Shown here: one piece after another, positions 17,350 to 26,497 of the stretch
How the letters are laid out: each line of letters starts with the position of its first letter
Position numbering within the stretch: the stretch's first letter is position 1
From: an uncultured Lachnospiraceae bacterium
Lineage (GTDB): Bacteria; Bacillota; Clostridia; Lachnospirales; Lachnospiraceae
DNA length: 64,000 nt
Assembly (NCBI GenBank): GCA_947165025.1
Contig: CAMUYQ010000006.1
Coordinates: forward strand, 1 to 64,000
Direction of reading: 5' to 3'
The notes under the pieces: generated by a model
Told to the model about the DNA's origin: nothing
What the model saw: the letters and a program-made list of their open reading frames with translations, nothing else
Database searches by the model: none
Program-made: the position numbers and the translations under genes

Positions 17350-17798
17350 ATAAACAAAGAACGTGATTGAGTTCAAGAGACACGGGCCCACCGTACACAG
17401 GACCCGAATCCATGCAAAGGAGGTACGGACCACCTAAGAACTAAATTTCCAACTTCAAATGAAACACATTAGTGTATGATAATTTGAGATCCTTAGTTCT
17501 TAAGACGATACGAATTCATTATAGAAGATAGTCTACGACAAGGAAAGCGCGAAGAAAAGCGAGGATGCGGTGACGAAGATCACCAGATGACGCATCATGA
17601 AAATGAAGTTCCGGTAGAGAGACAACTGAATAGCGAATGAGATCAAGAATAAATCCTGATAAAAAGGGTCAGGTAAGAAAAGTATCGTTGAACGAGGGAT
17701 TTACGATCGGAGGTATAGTCCATTGGATACAGTTTCGAAGTAGAGGCGGATGCAGATTATAATATCGGCATCCGCTTCTACTATTTGTATGGTTTTTT
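17350..17798 (+). ncRNA. Large structured non-coding RNA, about 450 nt, family not recognised
   Basis: This stretch has no credible gene on either strand but is bounded by a consensus promoter and a strong terminator. Several paired elements are visible. A possible pseudoknot crosses CGGG (17383-17386)/CCCG (17403-17406) with CCGTAC (17391-17396)/GTACGG (17423-17428). A perfect 10-bp stem joins TAAGAACTAA (17435-17444) and TTAGTTCTTA (17493-17502), with inner pairs TCAAAT/ATTTGA and ACAC/GTGT. GATGCG (17564-17569) pairs with CGCATC (17591-17596) around GTGA/TCAC. Further stems are CCTGA/TCAGG (17655-17673) and ATCGT/ACGAT (17684-17707). The next gene is convergent, so this is not a leader. 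I do not recognise tmRNA, RNase P, SRP or 6S RNA features. It could be a known large RNA family (ROOL, OLE, GOLLD, raiA type) that I cannot match by eye, or a new one. Confidence 0.75.
17739..17798 (+). terminator. Terminator of the structured RNA
   Basis: AGTAGAGGCGGATGC (17739-17753) pairs over 15 bp (one G-T) with GCATCCGCTTCTACT (17768-17782). A T-rich tail ends in TTTTTT (17793-17798), just before the end of the convergent kinase gene. Confidence 0.8.
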
Positions 17799-17806
17799 AT
17801 TTCGGG

Positions 17807-20158
17807 TCAGTGATCCAGATTTGTGCTTATGACGTCTGAGAGTTCTTCGATCTTCATCGGTTTGCTCATATAGTCGGCAAATCCGTTTTCAAGATACATC
17901 TCCCTTGCGCCGGCTATAGCGTTTGCTGTGAGGGCGATATATGGAGTATCTGCGTTCATATTGCCCGGAAGATCAGATGCTTTATGAAGTGTTTCTATTC
18001 CGTCCATGCCGGGCATCATATGATCAAGAAGTATGACATCGTATCTTTCCTGCGTGATCATTTCGAGCATCTGTGTGCCGCTTGTTGCGGTCACAACATC
18101 AGCCTTCAGGATCTTCAGAAGGCCTCCGGCAACCTTGAGGTTCATCTTGCTGTCATCTACGACCAGAACCTTTACACCGGACAGATCGGCAAGGTTTTCA
18201 TCCGTTGTGTCGTCTTTGGCGGCAGCTTTTGACGTACTGATGTCGCCTATCGGAGAAGGATCGGTGATCGTCTGCGGGAAACATACTGTAAATTCGGTTC
18301 CCGCACCGTATGTGCTGTCGCATTCTATCGTACCGTTCATGAGCCTGACAAGGCTGGATGCTATGGCAAGGCCGAGTCCGGTTCCTTCGATGGACGCCGT
18401 TTTAGTGCTGTCGAGTCTTTCAAAACGTTTGAACAGTTTATGCCGGTCGCTGTCCTTTATCCCTATGCCGGTGTCTTTGACGGACACAAGAACGTTTATG
18501 TGATCCTCGTCGGTTTTCTTGCAGTTGATGTTCAGCGTGATGCTGCCTTTAGGGGTATATTTGACCGCGTTCCCAAGAAGATTGATCATGATCTCACGTA
18601 TACGCTTCTCGTCACCGATGAGCTTTGACGGAAGATCGGGTGAGATGTTTTTGACAAATTCAAGCCCCTTCTCGTCCGCCCTGACGCTTATCATCGTGAT
18701 GATGTTGTTGATCAGAAGCTTTGTATCGTATTCGGCTTCCTCTATCTCCATACGTCCCTGCTCGATCTTCGAAAAATCAAGAACGTCGCTTATTATCTCA
18801 AGAAGAGCTGTTCCGGCTCCCTTGATGTTCTCGGCATATTCATGCACCTTTTCGCCGGTGTCCTCGCGAAGGATCAATTCGTCCATTCCGAGTATTGCAT
18901 TGATGGGAGTCCTGATCTCGTGACTCATGTTGGCAAGGAATGTTGTCTTTGCCCGGTTGGCACTCTGCGCTTCGAGAGTTTCTGCCCTGAGCATGCTGAC
19001 CCTGCGGACCTCTTGAGCGACCGCAAGTATCAGAAGCGCAAGCAGTCCCAGGGCAACAAATGCCCCGTCATTTGTGTGAACGGGGAGATTTACGTGAATG
19101 AGTTCGGCCGTGCTGAGTACGGCAAATATGCCGAATCCTACCGCGATCTCGGTGTTCTCTTTATGCCCCAGTTTGAACGTGTCATAAGCTATGATACCGA
19201 AACAGAACAGTGCAACGATGCCGGCAATGATATTGCTGATCGTCATGGTCTTGCTGAAGTCGGCAATGCCGAGAAAATGAAGCAGTGTCAGTATCACAAA
19301 ATTCGCGATTATCAGAGTGCACAGCGGATAGTATATTTTCGGATACCTGTATCCGGCTGTACTGTATATATAAGCGAGAATCGGGAAAGGAACCATCATG
19401 ATGACAAGATAAGCAGCGATCCCGTCGATGAAATAGTTCTGGAACAGAAGAGGATATGTGAAGTTATCAAATATGAGCCATATAGCTCCGCCGAGAACGG
19501 CCAGACTTAAATACCATATCGGGAAAGGCTGTTTCTCACGTATCCTGTGCATCAGTGCGATTATGGTGATTATCGTTCCTGAAGTAATGATCGCGAACCC
19601 CAGGAAGACAATGAGTATGTTGTCATGTATGAGAGTCATGGCAAACCCGAGACGGTTTCCGATAAATATTTCTTCGGAGTGGAAGTCGGAGTATGGATAA
19701 TCCGGATACACCACTTTCAGTTCTTTACCCTTATCGGTCTTCCTCAGCGTTATCGGTACCCAGATACGCTTAACATTTTTTCCAAACGGCGAATAGCTCA
19801 GCCTGTAGCTGTTTCTCATCTCTCCGTCAATGTATGCGTCGATATCGTTTCCGGACAGGATGAACATACAGTTTCCATCGGCGATCGTATCGGTAAGAGT
19901 TGTTGTGAGCACAACATCACTTCCGGGTTCGACGTCAAAAATCTCGTTCATTCTGTACTGCCGTACCGTTCCGTTTGCAGCCGTATAAGACCATACGGCA
20001 TCGTACGGCTCACTTTCGTTTGCATAAAGGGAAGGATTTTTGACGAAGATCTGTCCGTAGATATAGAGGATCAGTGTGAACAGAAGGAAAGTACACATGA
20101 AGATCCTTATGATTATATCGAATATGCTGTGGGTTGATTCGCGCCCTCTTATACTCAT
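17807..20158 (-). CDS. Hybrid sensor histidine kinase/response regulator, multi-TM sensor
   Basis: The 783-residue protein has an N-terminal TM, an extracytoplasmic beta-rich sensor (about 40-170), and a seven-or-so-helix membrane region (about 175-385). A HisKA domain follows ('FLANMSHEIRTPINAILG', His about 413), then HATPase ('INLLGNAVKYT', 'VKDTGIGIKD', 'EGTGLGLAIASS') and a receiver ('VLVVDDSKMN', 'VILLDHMMPGMDG', phospho-Asp about 712, Lys in 'MSKPMK'). The layout resembles 7TM-DISM type kinases. It should phosphorelay through its own receiver to an HPt partner such as the one encoded nearby. Start at 20158 is chosen from the adjacent extended -10; an in-frame ATG 60 bases further in has an AAGGA site and is an alternative. 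Confidence 0.92.
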   Translation of the reverse strand: MSIRGRESTHSIFDIIIRIFMCTFLLFTLILYIYGQIFVKNPSLYANESEPYDAVWSYTAANGTVRQYRMNEIFDVEPGSDVVLTTTLTDTIADGNCMFILSGNDIDAYIDGEMRNSYRLSYSPFGKNVKRIWVPITLRKTDKGKELKVVYPDYPYSDFHSEEIFIGNRLGFAMTLIHDNILIVFLGFAIITSGTIITIIALMHRIREKQPFPIWYLSLAVLGGAIWLIFDNFTYPLLFQNYFIDGIAAYLVIMMVPFPILAYIYSTAGYRYPKIYYPLCTLIIANFVILTLLHFLGIADFSKTMTISNIIAGIVALFCFGIIAYDTFKLGHKENTEIAVGFGIFAVLSTAELIHVNLPVHTNDGAFVALGLLALLILAVAQEVRRVSMLRAETLEAQSANRAKTTFLANMSHEIRTPINAILGMDELILREDTGEKVHEYAENIKGAGTALLEIISDVLDFSKIEQGRMEIEEAEYDTKLLINNIITMISVRADEKGLEFVKNISPDLPSKLIGDEKRIREIMINLLGNAVKYTPKGSITLNINCKKTDEDHINVLVSVKDTGIGIKDSDRHKLFKRFERLDSTKTASIEGTGLGLAIASSLVRLMNGTIECDSTYGAGTEFTVCFPQTITDPSPIGDISTSKAAAKDDTTDENLADLSGVKVLVVDDSKMNLKVAGGLLKILKADVVTATSGTQMLEMITQERYDVILLDHMMPGMDGIETLHKASDLPGNMNADTPYIALTANAIAGAREMYLENGFADYMSKPMKIEELSDVISTNLDH

Positions 20159-20164
20159 GTGCCA

Positions 20165-20173
20165 ATTATACCA
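20165..20173 (-). promoter_or_regulatory. Extended -10 promoter abutting the kinase start
   Basis: The minus strand reads TGGTATAAT, with only six bases (TGGCAC) before the ATG at 20158. A transcript from here would be leaderless for that start. Confidence 0.5.
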
Positions 20174-20250
20174 CACATTACGGGCCCAAAATCTGAAAAA
20201 TATGATAAAATATAAAAGAAATTTGATAATAAGATCTCCGGGAGGGTACA

Positions 20251-22296
20251 TTGAACGACATACGAAAAGAACGACTGATCATAGTCATCACGACACTTGC
20301 GGGAATATCGTGCATACTCCAGAACTGGTTCGGAGATTGGGAATTCTGGGTCCCTGCGGTAGTATTTGCGGGAATGATACTCCTTTGGATCATTCATCTT
20401 GTGCACAGGTTTGATCCGTCTTCGAGGATCAACCTGTATTTTGCTTTTGCGGCATTTCTTCTGTTCTATCATGGCATTCATGACACAAGTCTGTTTGACA
20501 TATCGGTATCGGTAGCGCTGTTCATGGTCACGTTCACATCGGCCGACAGGATAATCCTTCTGAATATCATACTGGCGGAATACGTACTGGTCATGGTGAT
20601 CCAGTTCAGATTTCTTGTTATCAGCAATCGGACCGGCATGAGTGCGTTTGATGTCATGAGAATCGTTTACCATGTAGCTACCGTTCTGACTATGTACATT
20701 TTCAGCCGAATAACCGTTAACAGAAGGAGCGCTGAAAAAGAACTTGAAGATGAATGGGTTAAGACCGTTAATGAGAATAACCATGACATGGAGGATTTTC
20801 TGTCGAACATCTCTCATGAACTGAGAACGCCCGTAAATGTCATAAGCGGGATGACAACGATCATGCAGAAGAACAACGACAGCAAAGAACTTGGGTCCAT
20901 ACAGGACGCAGGCATCAGGCTGGCTCATCAGATCGAAGATATCCAGGATTATACGGAGATCAAGCGCGGACAGCTTCATATCGAGGAAGAAAACTATATG
21001 TGCGTTTCTCTCGTTAACAATGTTGTGGCGAATTTCAAGGCCAAGCATACGAAGGATCTTGAACTGATCGTGGATGTTTCTCCGCTGGTGCCGACAATGC
21101 TGAAGGGAGATATAGAAAAGCTTCATAAACTTTTCAGGCATCTTCTTGAGAATGCGGTCAAGTTTACGAAAAAAGGCGGAGTGGTAATAAGGGTATTTTC
21201 TGTTCCGCATGAATACGGCGTGAACCTTATGATCGAGATAACGGATACAGGTATCGGAATGACAAGAGCCGATATGTCACGTGTATCCAAGGGAATGTAT
21301 CAGGCAAACAAAGAACGTGACCGAAGTACTGGCGGTATCGGTATCGGCCTTCCGATCGTATACGGATTTGTGCATGAAATGGGCGGCTTCGTCAATATCA
21401 GAAGCACAAAGGGAGTGGGTACTACGGTACGTGTTTCGATACCCCAGGAAGTTGTGGATCCCCAGCCCTGCCTGAGCGTAAACGATCCTTCGCAAAAGAA
21501 CATTGCATTCTATATAAGACCGGAGAAGTTCAAAGTACCCGTAATGAGGGATTTTTACAGGGAGATGGCTGTCAATCTTTCGACAGGACTGAAAACGAAA
21601 ATGTACTATACGGGTGAAAAACGTGAGATCGAACATCTGACGACGGAAGGTGTGATCACTCATATCTTTACCGGACAGGAAGAATACGAAGCCGACAGAG
21701 CTTTCTTTGACAATCTTGTTTTAAATGGTTTTGAAGTGACCGTAGGTGTTCACGAGGGATCTTCCGATAAGGTATCTGACGGAGTGATCGCGGTGCCGGA
21801 TCCCCTCTATGCATTTCCTGTTGTCAGGGTCCTTAACGGTGAATATGATTGCGCCGGTGGTGTTGAGGAAAGGGGAAAATTGTGCTTTACCGGAATAAGC
21901 GCTCTTGTTGTTGATGACGAGCCGATGAACCTTGTCGTGGCAACGGGCCTTCTGCGGGATTACAAGATATTTGCCGATACGGCCGAAAGCGGACAGGAGG
22001 CCATTGAGAAATATGAGAGTGGTGACTACGATGTGATATTCATGGATCATATGATGCCCGAGATGGACGGCGTGGAAGCGATGAAGAGGATCAGACAGGT
22101 AGCTGATGCAAGCTACAGGAGGCCTGTCATCATCGCGCTTACAGCCAATGCACTCAGCGGCGCCAGGGAAATGTTTGCAAAAGAGGGATTTGACGGGTTC
22201 GTCGCCAAGCCGATCAATATCGCTGAATTCGAACGTGTCATGAAGAATGTCCTTCCCGAGGAAGCGGTAAAATACGAGGGGAGGGATGCGCAGTGA
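20251..22296 (+). CDS. Hybrid sensor histidine kinase/response regulator, membrane bound
   Basis: This 681-residue kinase starts at a TTG preceded by a strong GGGAGGGT site. Five or six TM helices (about 8-155) lack a sizeable outside domain, so it probably senses the membrane or a hydrophobic signal. HisKA ('FLSNISHELRTPVNVISG', His 189) and HATPase ('LLENAVKFT', 'TDTGIGMTRA', 'GGIGIGLPIVYG') follow. Residues about 415-540 look like a decayed receiver with no phospho-Asp. A genuine receiver comes last ('ALVVDDEPMN', 'VIFMDHMMPEMDG', Asp 599; 'FVAKP' Lys). It is divergent from the preceding kinase and overlaps the next one in a GTGA junction, so the two are translationally coupled. Confidence 0.93.
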   Translation: MNDIRKERLIIVITTLAGISCILQNWFGDWEFWVPAVVFAGMILLWIIHLVHRFDPSSRINLYFAFAAFLLFYHGIHDTSLFDISVSVALFMVTFTSADRIILLNIILAEYVLVMVIQFRFLVISNRTGMSAFDVMRIVYHVATVLTMYIFSRITVNRRSAEKELEDEWVKTVNENNHDMEDFLSNISHELRTPVNVISGMTTIMQKNNDSKELGSIQDAGIRLAHQIEDIQDYTEIKRGQLHIEEENYMCVSLVNNVVANFKAKHTKDLELIVDVSPLVPTMLKGDIEKLHKLFRHLLENAVKFTKKGGVVIRVFSVPHEYGVNLMIEITDTGIGMTRADMSRVSKGMYQANKERDRSTGGIGIGLPIVYGFVHEMGGFVNIRSTKGVGTTVRVSIPQEVVDPQPCLSVNDPSQKNIAFYIRPEKFKVPVMRDFYREMAVNLSTGLKTKMYYTGEKREIEHLTTEGVITHIFTGQEEYEADRAFFDNLVLNGFEVTVGVHEGSSDKVSDGVIAVPDPLYAFPVVRVLNGEYDCAGGVEERGKLCFTGISALVVDDEPMNLVVATGLLRDYKIFADTAESGQEAIEKYESGDYDVIFMDHMMPEMDGVEAMKRIRQVADASYRRPVIIALTANALSGAREMFAKEGFDGFVAKPINIAEFERVMKNVLPEEAVKYEGRDAQ

Positions 22297-25200
22297 GCTT
22301 CAGAAAGAGATATGATAGATTCCAAAACTATCTGTTCGATTCATCGATATACGTAAAGGACAGGACATTTGTACTGTTTACGATAACAGAACTGACAGCT
22401 CTTTTTACATATTCGCTGGTCAGCGTGGCCCTCGGTGACAGCATAATATCGCTTCTGTTTCCTTTGCTCGGTGTGATAATCGGGATACTGTTCCTCTATT
22501 ATTTCGGGAAACATAATAAAATGGGGACAGCAAAGGTCGTAATGACGCTGATACTTGTACTGTTCCTCAGACCGGTTTCATTCTTTGCCAAGGGAGGAAT
22601 TTCGAACGGAACGATGATAATGTTCCTGCTTGGGGGATACTATCTGGTACTCGTCCTTGACGGCAGGTTCCGTATTGTGATGTGTATTATCGATACTGTC
22701 ATAGTTATCGCGTGCGGGATGATCTCCTATTACCGACCGGATCTTCTGCCGGAATATTCCCGCAGGAACGATTACATCTATTCCTACAGCCAGTACGTCA
22801 TTGCTTTTGTCGTGCTGACGATACTGATCACATTCTGGACAAAGATCCTGCAGAAGGAAGCAAAGACCGCAGAGGAAAAATCAAAGGAGCTCGAGGAACT
22901 GAACCGTTCGCAGAACCGCTTCTTCTCAAGTATGAGCCATGAGATACGTACCCCGATCAATACCGTTCTCGGACTTAATGAGATAATCCTCCGCCAGGAA
23001 GATGCTTCCGAAGAGATCATAAAAGATGCGAGAAACATTCAGGGCGCCGGCAAGATGCTTCTGGCCCTTATAAATGACATACTCGATGTGTCTAAGATAG
23101 AAGCTGGCAAGATGGATATCGTGCCGGTAAACTATGATGTTGCTGCACTTATTTCCGAGATCGTCAATATGATCTGGCTGAAGGCCGAGGAGAAGGGGCT
23201 GAAGTTCAATGTTTCGATAGACCCCAATGTTCCGCAGTCACTTTTTGGTGATGAGGTCAGGATCAAACAGATACTCATCAATCTTCTGAACAATGCAGTC
23301 AAATATACGAGAGAAGGTTCGGTGGGACTTCATATCGAGTGCGATTATCCGGAAGAAGGGGAAGTCCTTCTGAAGATAAATGTTTCCGATACCGGAATGG
23401 GTATAAAGCCTGAGGCTCTGCCGCATCTGTTTGATACATTCCAGCGTGTTGACGAGGAAAAGAACCGGTATATCGAAGGAACGGGACTTGGTCTTTCCAT
23501 AGTCAAACAGCTGGTCGAACTTATGGGCGGTGAGATTACCGTAAACAGTGTTTATTCGGAAGGTTCAACATTTGCGGTAGCAATTAAGCAGAAGATATCT
23601 TCTGATGATCGTATAGGCGATATCAGCATCACGAACGCCGGTCTTTCAAAGAATGAAAAGTTTGAACACAGTTTTACGGCACCCGATGCAAGGATACTCA
23701 TTATCGATGACAACGAGATGAACCTTCAGGTTGAGGAGAAGCTCATTGCCGGAACAGGCATAACCGTTGATCTTGCGCTTTCCGGTAAGGATGCGCTCAA
23801 CCTTACGCTCAGGAACAGATATGATGTCATCTTCATGGATCATCTGATGCCTGAAATGGACGGTATAGAGTGCTATGGAAATATCAGAAACCAGAAGGGC
23901 GGACTCAACCAGAACGTGCCGATCATAGTGCTCACGGCAAATGCCGGCGGAGAAAACATCGAACTGTATAACAATACCGGATTCGACGGATATCTTGTCA
24001 AACCCGTATCCGGAAGACAGCTTGAGGATATGCTGATCAGAAACCTTCCGGCGGAAAAGGTGATCCGGAATGTTAATGCCGATATGAAAGAATCACAGAT
24101 AAGCACGGCGAGCAGTTATGCAAGGAAGAAACCGGTCATCATCGCAACGAGCACGATGAGCGACCTTCCCGAAAGCGTCATCAAAGAACTTCAGATCAGT
24201 ATCGTTCCCTATACCGTCATAACGAATGAAGGTGTGTTCTATGACAATATAGATATCGATTCCGAAGAGCTTGTCCGGTATATGTCCGACAAGACCAAGA
24301 TGGTTGATTCGGAGCCTCCGACGGAAGATGTTCTTACCGAATTCTTTGCGGATGAGCTTAAGAGAGCGCATCACCTTATCTATATTACACTGACAACGGG
24401 ATCGAGCCGCGAATACGGCCGTGCGATAAACGTTGCGAAGACGTTTGAGAACGTTACTATAGTCAATTCGGAATGCCTGTCGAGCGGTACCGGAATACTG
24501 GTAGCGATCGCGGCACGTCTTGCGCAGCAGGGCATGACTGTTGAGAGGATCGTGTCGGAACTTGAGACAGCAAAGAAGCTGATCATGTGCAGTTTTGTCG
24601 TCAGAAATACCGATGTCATGGCGCGCCGTAACAGGATCAGCCCGTTCATGAACAATGTCCTGAACACGTTGTGGCTCCGCCCGATGCTGAGGATGAAGAA
24701 CGATAAGCTCGGAGTCGGCAGGATGCTGTTCGGTGACGAGAAAAAATGCTACGCAAAATATATCAGACATGCGCTTTCGGCAAGGTCATCAACGGACCAT
24801 TCGTTTGTCTTTATCACATATGCGGGTATGGCTGAAGAGGAGCTTGTCTGGGTGGAAGATGAGCTTCGCGAGAATATGAAGTTTGAAAATATCATATTCC
24901 AGAAGGCATCTGCAGGTATATCGAGTAACTGTGGAGGAGGAACTTTCGGACTCATTTATCTTCTCAAGGGTGAGCACAATTACAATCTCGGACCGGTATT
25001 TGCAAAAGCAAACGAGGAGTATGAGGAATACATAGAGCCTGAGGAGACCGGAGATGAAGAGATCGCGGCAGATGACACTGTTTTGGAAGAGGTTTTGGCA
25101 GATGAGACCGCCGAAGACAGATGGTATGCTCATATCCCGGGTATCGATGCGGCGGCAGCCCTTCGTAACAGCGGATCCGAGGAAGCGTTCCTGTCGGTGC

Positions 25201-25691
25201 TTCGGATATATTATGATTCGTATGAGGCCAGATCCGGCGAGATCCAGAAGTTCTATGATTCCGAAGACTGGGAAAACTACACCATAAAAGTCCATGCCTT
25301 AAAGAGCAGCTCACGCCTTGTCGGTGCGCTGAAGCTCGGAGATGATGCTGAAGCGCTTGAGGATGCAGGGAAAAAGAAGTATATTGACTTTATATCAAAT
25401 AATCATGATAAAATGATGAATGAGTTTAAAGAGATCATCGATGCTCTTTCACCTGAATTCGGGAAACAGGAAGATCTGCCTTTGATCGATGCCGACATGC
25501 TCGCCGATGCCTATGCGGGACTGTCGGAGTTTGCTGAGAACATGGACTATGAGCTTTCAAAGATGGTGATGGATTCCGTCAAAGAATATAATCTTCCGCC
25601 GGATGACGAGGAGCGGTTCCAACGGATCAACACTAAGCTGTCGCAGATGGATTGGGACGGCATCAAGGAGATAATCGAAGAAGTCAGGTGA
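22293..25691 (+). CDS. Hybrid histidine kinase - receiver - DegV domain - HPt fusion
   Basis: The 1132-residue protein starts at a GTG overlapping the upstream stop, with a GGGAGGGA site. Parts: about six TM helices (25-185); HisKA ('FFSSMSHEIRTPINTVLG', His 216); HATPase ('LLNNAVKYT', 'EGTGLGLSIV'); receiver ('ILIIDDNEMN', 'VIFMDHLMPEMDG', Asp 516). Residues about 613-895 match a complete DegV fold: 'ATSTMSDLPESVIKELQISI', 'ITLTTGSSREYG', 'IVNSECLSSGTGILV', 'RRNRISPFMN' and a late 'NCGGGTFGLIYL'. DegV proteins (FakB type) bind a fatty acid. An acidic linker (905-945) leads to an HPt domain with 'VHALKSSSRLVGA' (His 1001). A DegV domain inside a phosphorelay kinase suggests a cytoplasmic lipid sensor. 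All domains look intact; lipid binding is inferred. Confidence 0.93.
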   Translation: MSFRKRYDRFQNYLFDSSIYVKDRTFVLFTITELTALFTYSLVSVALGDSIISLLFPLLGVIIGILFLYYFGKHNKMGTAKVVMTLILVLFLRPVSFFAKGGISNGTMIMFLLGGYYLVLVLDGRFRIVMCIIDTVIVIACGMISYYRPDLLPEYSRRNDYIYSYSQYVIAFVVLTILITFWTKILQKEAKTAEEKSKELEELNRSQNRFFSSMSHEIRTPINTVLGLNEIILRQEDASEEIIKDARNIQGAGKMLLALINDILDVSKIEAGKMDIVPVNYDVAALISEIVNMIWLKAEEKGLKFNVSIDPNVPQSLFGDEVRIKQILINLLNNAVKYTREGSVGLHIECDYPEEGEVLLKINVSDTGMGIKPEALPHLFDTFQRVDEEKNRYIEGTGLGLSIVKQLVELMGGEITVNSVYSEGSTFAVAIKQKISSDDRIGDISITNAGLSKNEKFEHSFTAPDARILIIDDNEMNLQVEEKLIAGTGITVDLALSGKDALNLTLRNRYDVIFMDHLMPEMDGIECYGNIRNQKGGLNQNVPIIVLTANAGGENIELYNNTGFDGYLVKPVSGRQLEDMLIRNLPAEKVIRNVNADMKESQISTASSYARKKPVIIATSTMSDLPESVIKELQISIVPYTVITNEGVFYDNIDIDSEELVRYMSDKTKMVDSEPPTEDVLTEFFADELKRAHHLIYITLTTGSSREYGRAINVAKTFENVTIVNSECLSSGTGILVAIAARLAQQGMTVERIVSELETAKKLIMCSFVVRNTDVMARRNRISPFMNNVLNTLWLRPMLRMKNDKLGVGRMLFGDEKKCYAKYIRHALSARSSTDHSFVFITYAGMAEEELVWVEDELRENMKFENIIFQKASAGISSNCGGGTFGLIYLLKGEHNYNLGPVFAKANEEYEEYIEPEETGDEEIAADDTVLEEVLADETAEDRWYAHIPGIDAAAALRNSGSEEAFLSVLRIYYDSYEARSGEIQKFYDSEDWENYTIKVHALKSSSRLVGALKLGDDAEALEDAGKKKYIDFISNNHDKMMNEFKEIIDALSPEFGKQEDLPLIDADMLADAYAGLSEFAENMDYELSKMVMDSVKEYNLPPDDEERFQRINTKLSQMDWDGIKEIIEEVR

Positions 25692-25707
25692 ACCGGAGGT
25701 TTGAAGC

Positions 25708-26475
25708 ATGTATCACAAAATACTGATAGTTGCAGCCGCAGAGGGTTTCATAATAAAAGGTCTGGAGACAAAGGTCAGAGGCCTTGGTGTTGAGCCGGTA
25801 TTCTCAACGTTTAAGATGAAGGATCTCGACAATAAATGTGAGACTACGGACCTTGTCATCATCTTTACGGATGATGGCGTAAGAAACTATGCGGATGTAC
25901 TCGTGTACATCAAGGACCGCTGTTCCGACAATGATGTGCAGATCATCATCATCGGGACTAAAGAGGAGTTTGATATCGTTAAGGGGTTCATTCCCGAAAC
26001 AAACATCTTCAAAATGTTCGAGAGACCGCTTGATATGGATATGCTCATATTCGAACTCGGGAAATATCTTGATGAGGATGCTCAGCATACAAGAAGAAAG
26101 AGTATTCTCATAGTTGATGATGACGTTGCATACATGAGCATCATAATGGACTGGCTCAAGGATAAGTACCGTGTTTCCCTTGCCAACTCCGGAATGCAGG
26201 CGATCACGTGGCTTGCCAAAAATCATGCCGATCTCATTCTTCTCGATTATGAAATGCCGATAACACCAGGACCGCAGGTTCTTGAAATGATAAGGTCCGA
26301 CGCGGCAACGGCAGATATCCCTGTTATGTTTCTTACGGGTAAAGGTGACAAAGAGAGTATAATGAAAGTGCTTGCATTAAAGCCTGTCGGATATCAGCTT
26401 AAGTCGATAGAGCGTAATCAGCTTCGCGAAAATATAGCCAATTATTTTGCAACACAGAATGCAAAAGGGAAATAA
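25708..26475 (+). CDS. Tandem-receiver response regulator without output domain
   Basis: The 255-residue protein holds two receiver folds. The N-terminal one (about 1-120) is degenerate: 'HKILIVAAAEGF' lacks the acidic pair and 'LVIIFTDDG' lacks a clear phospho-Asp. The C-terminal one (about 131-250) is canonical at 'SILIVDDDVAYM', 'LILLDYEMP' (Asp 180) and 'MFLTGKG', but the usual Lys-Pro near the end reads 'GYQLKSIERN'. No DNA-binding domain is present, so it probably acts through protein contacts, perhaps as phosphate acceptor for the HPt fusion encoded 16 bases upstream. A GGAGG site precedes the ATG. Confidence 0.88.
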   Translation: MYHKILIVAAAEGFIIKGLETKVRGLGVEPVFSTFKMKDLDNKCETTDLVIIFTDDGVRNYADVLVYIKDRCSDNDVQIIIIGTKEEFDIVKGFIPETNIFKMFERPLDMDMLIFELGKYLDEDAQHTRRKSILIVDDDVAYMSIIMDWLKDKYRVSLANSGMQAITWLAKNHADLILLDYEMPITPGPQVLEMIRSDAATADIPVMFLTGKGDKESIMKVLALKPVGYQLKSIERNQLRENIANYFATQNAKGK

Positions 26476-26497
26476 AAAATTGGAGGACTAGAGTAAC

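Noticed and set aside
17350-17798. RNase P RNA, tmRNA, SRP RNA or a riboswitch leader
   Set aside because: No GAGGAAAGTCC-type RNase P core, no tRNA-like ends or tag frame, no SRP GGAAG tetraloop helix. The neighbouring gene is convergent so it cannot be a leader. A GACGAAG loop resembling one in RNase P is too short to count.
20155-21210. 351-codon open frame antisense to the kinase at 20251
   Set aside because: No ribosome site or recognisable domain; the opposite strand has clear kinase motifs.
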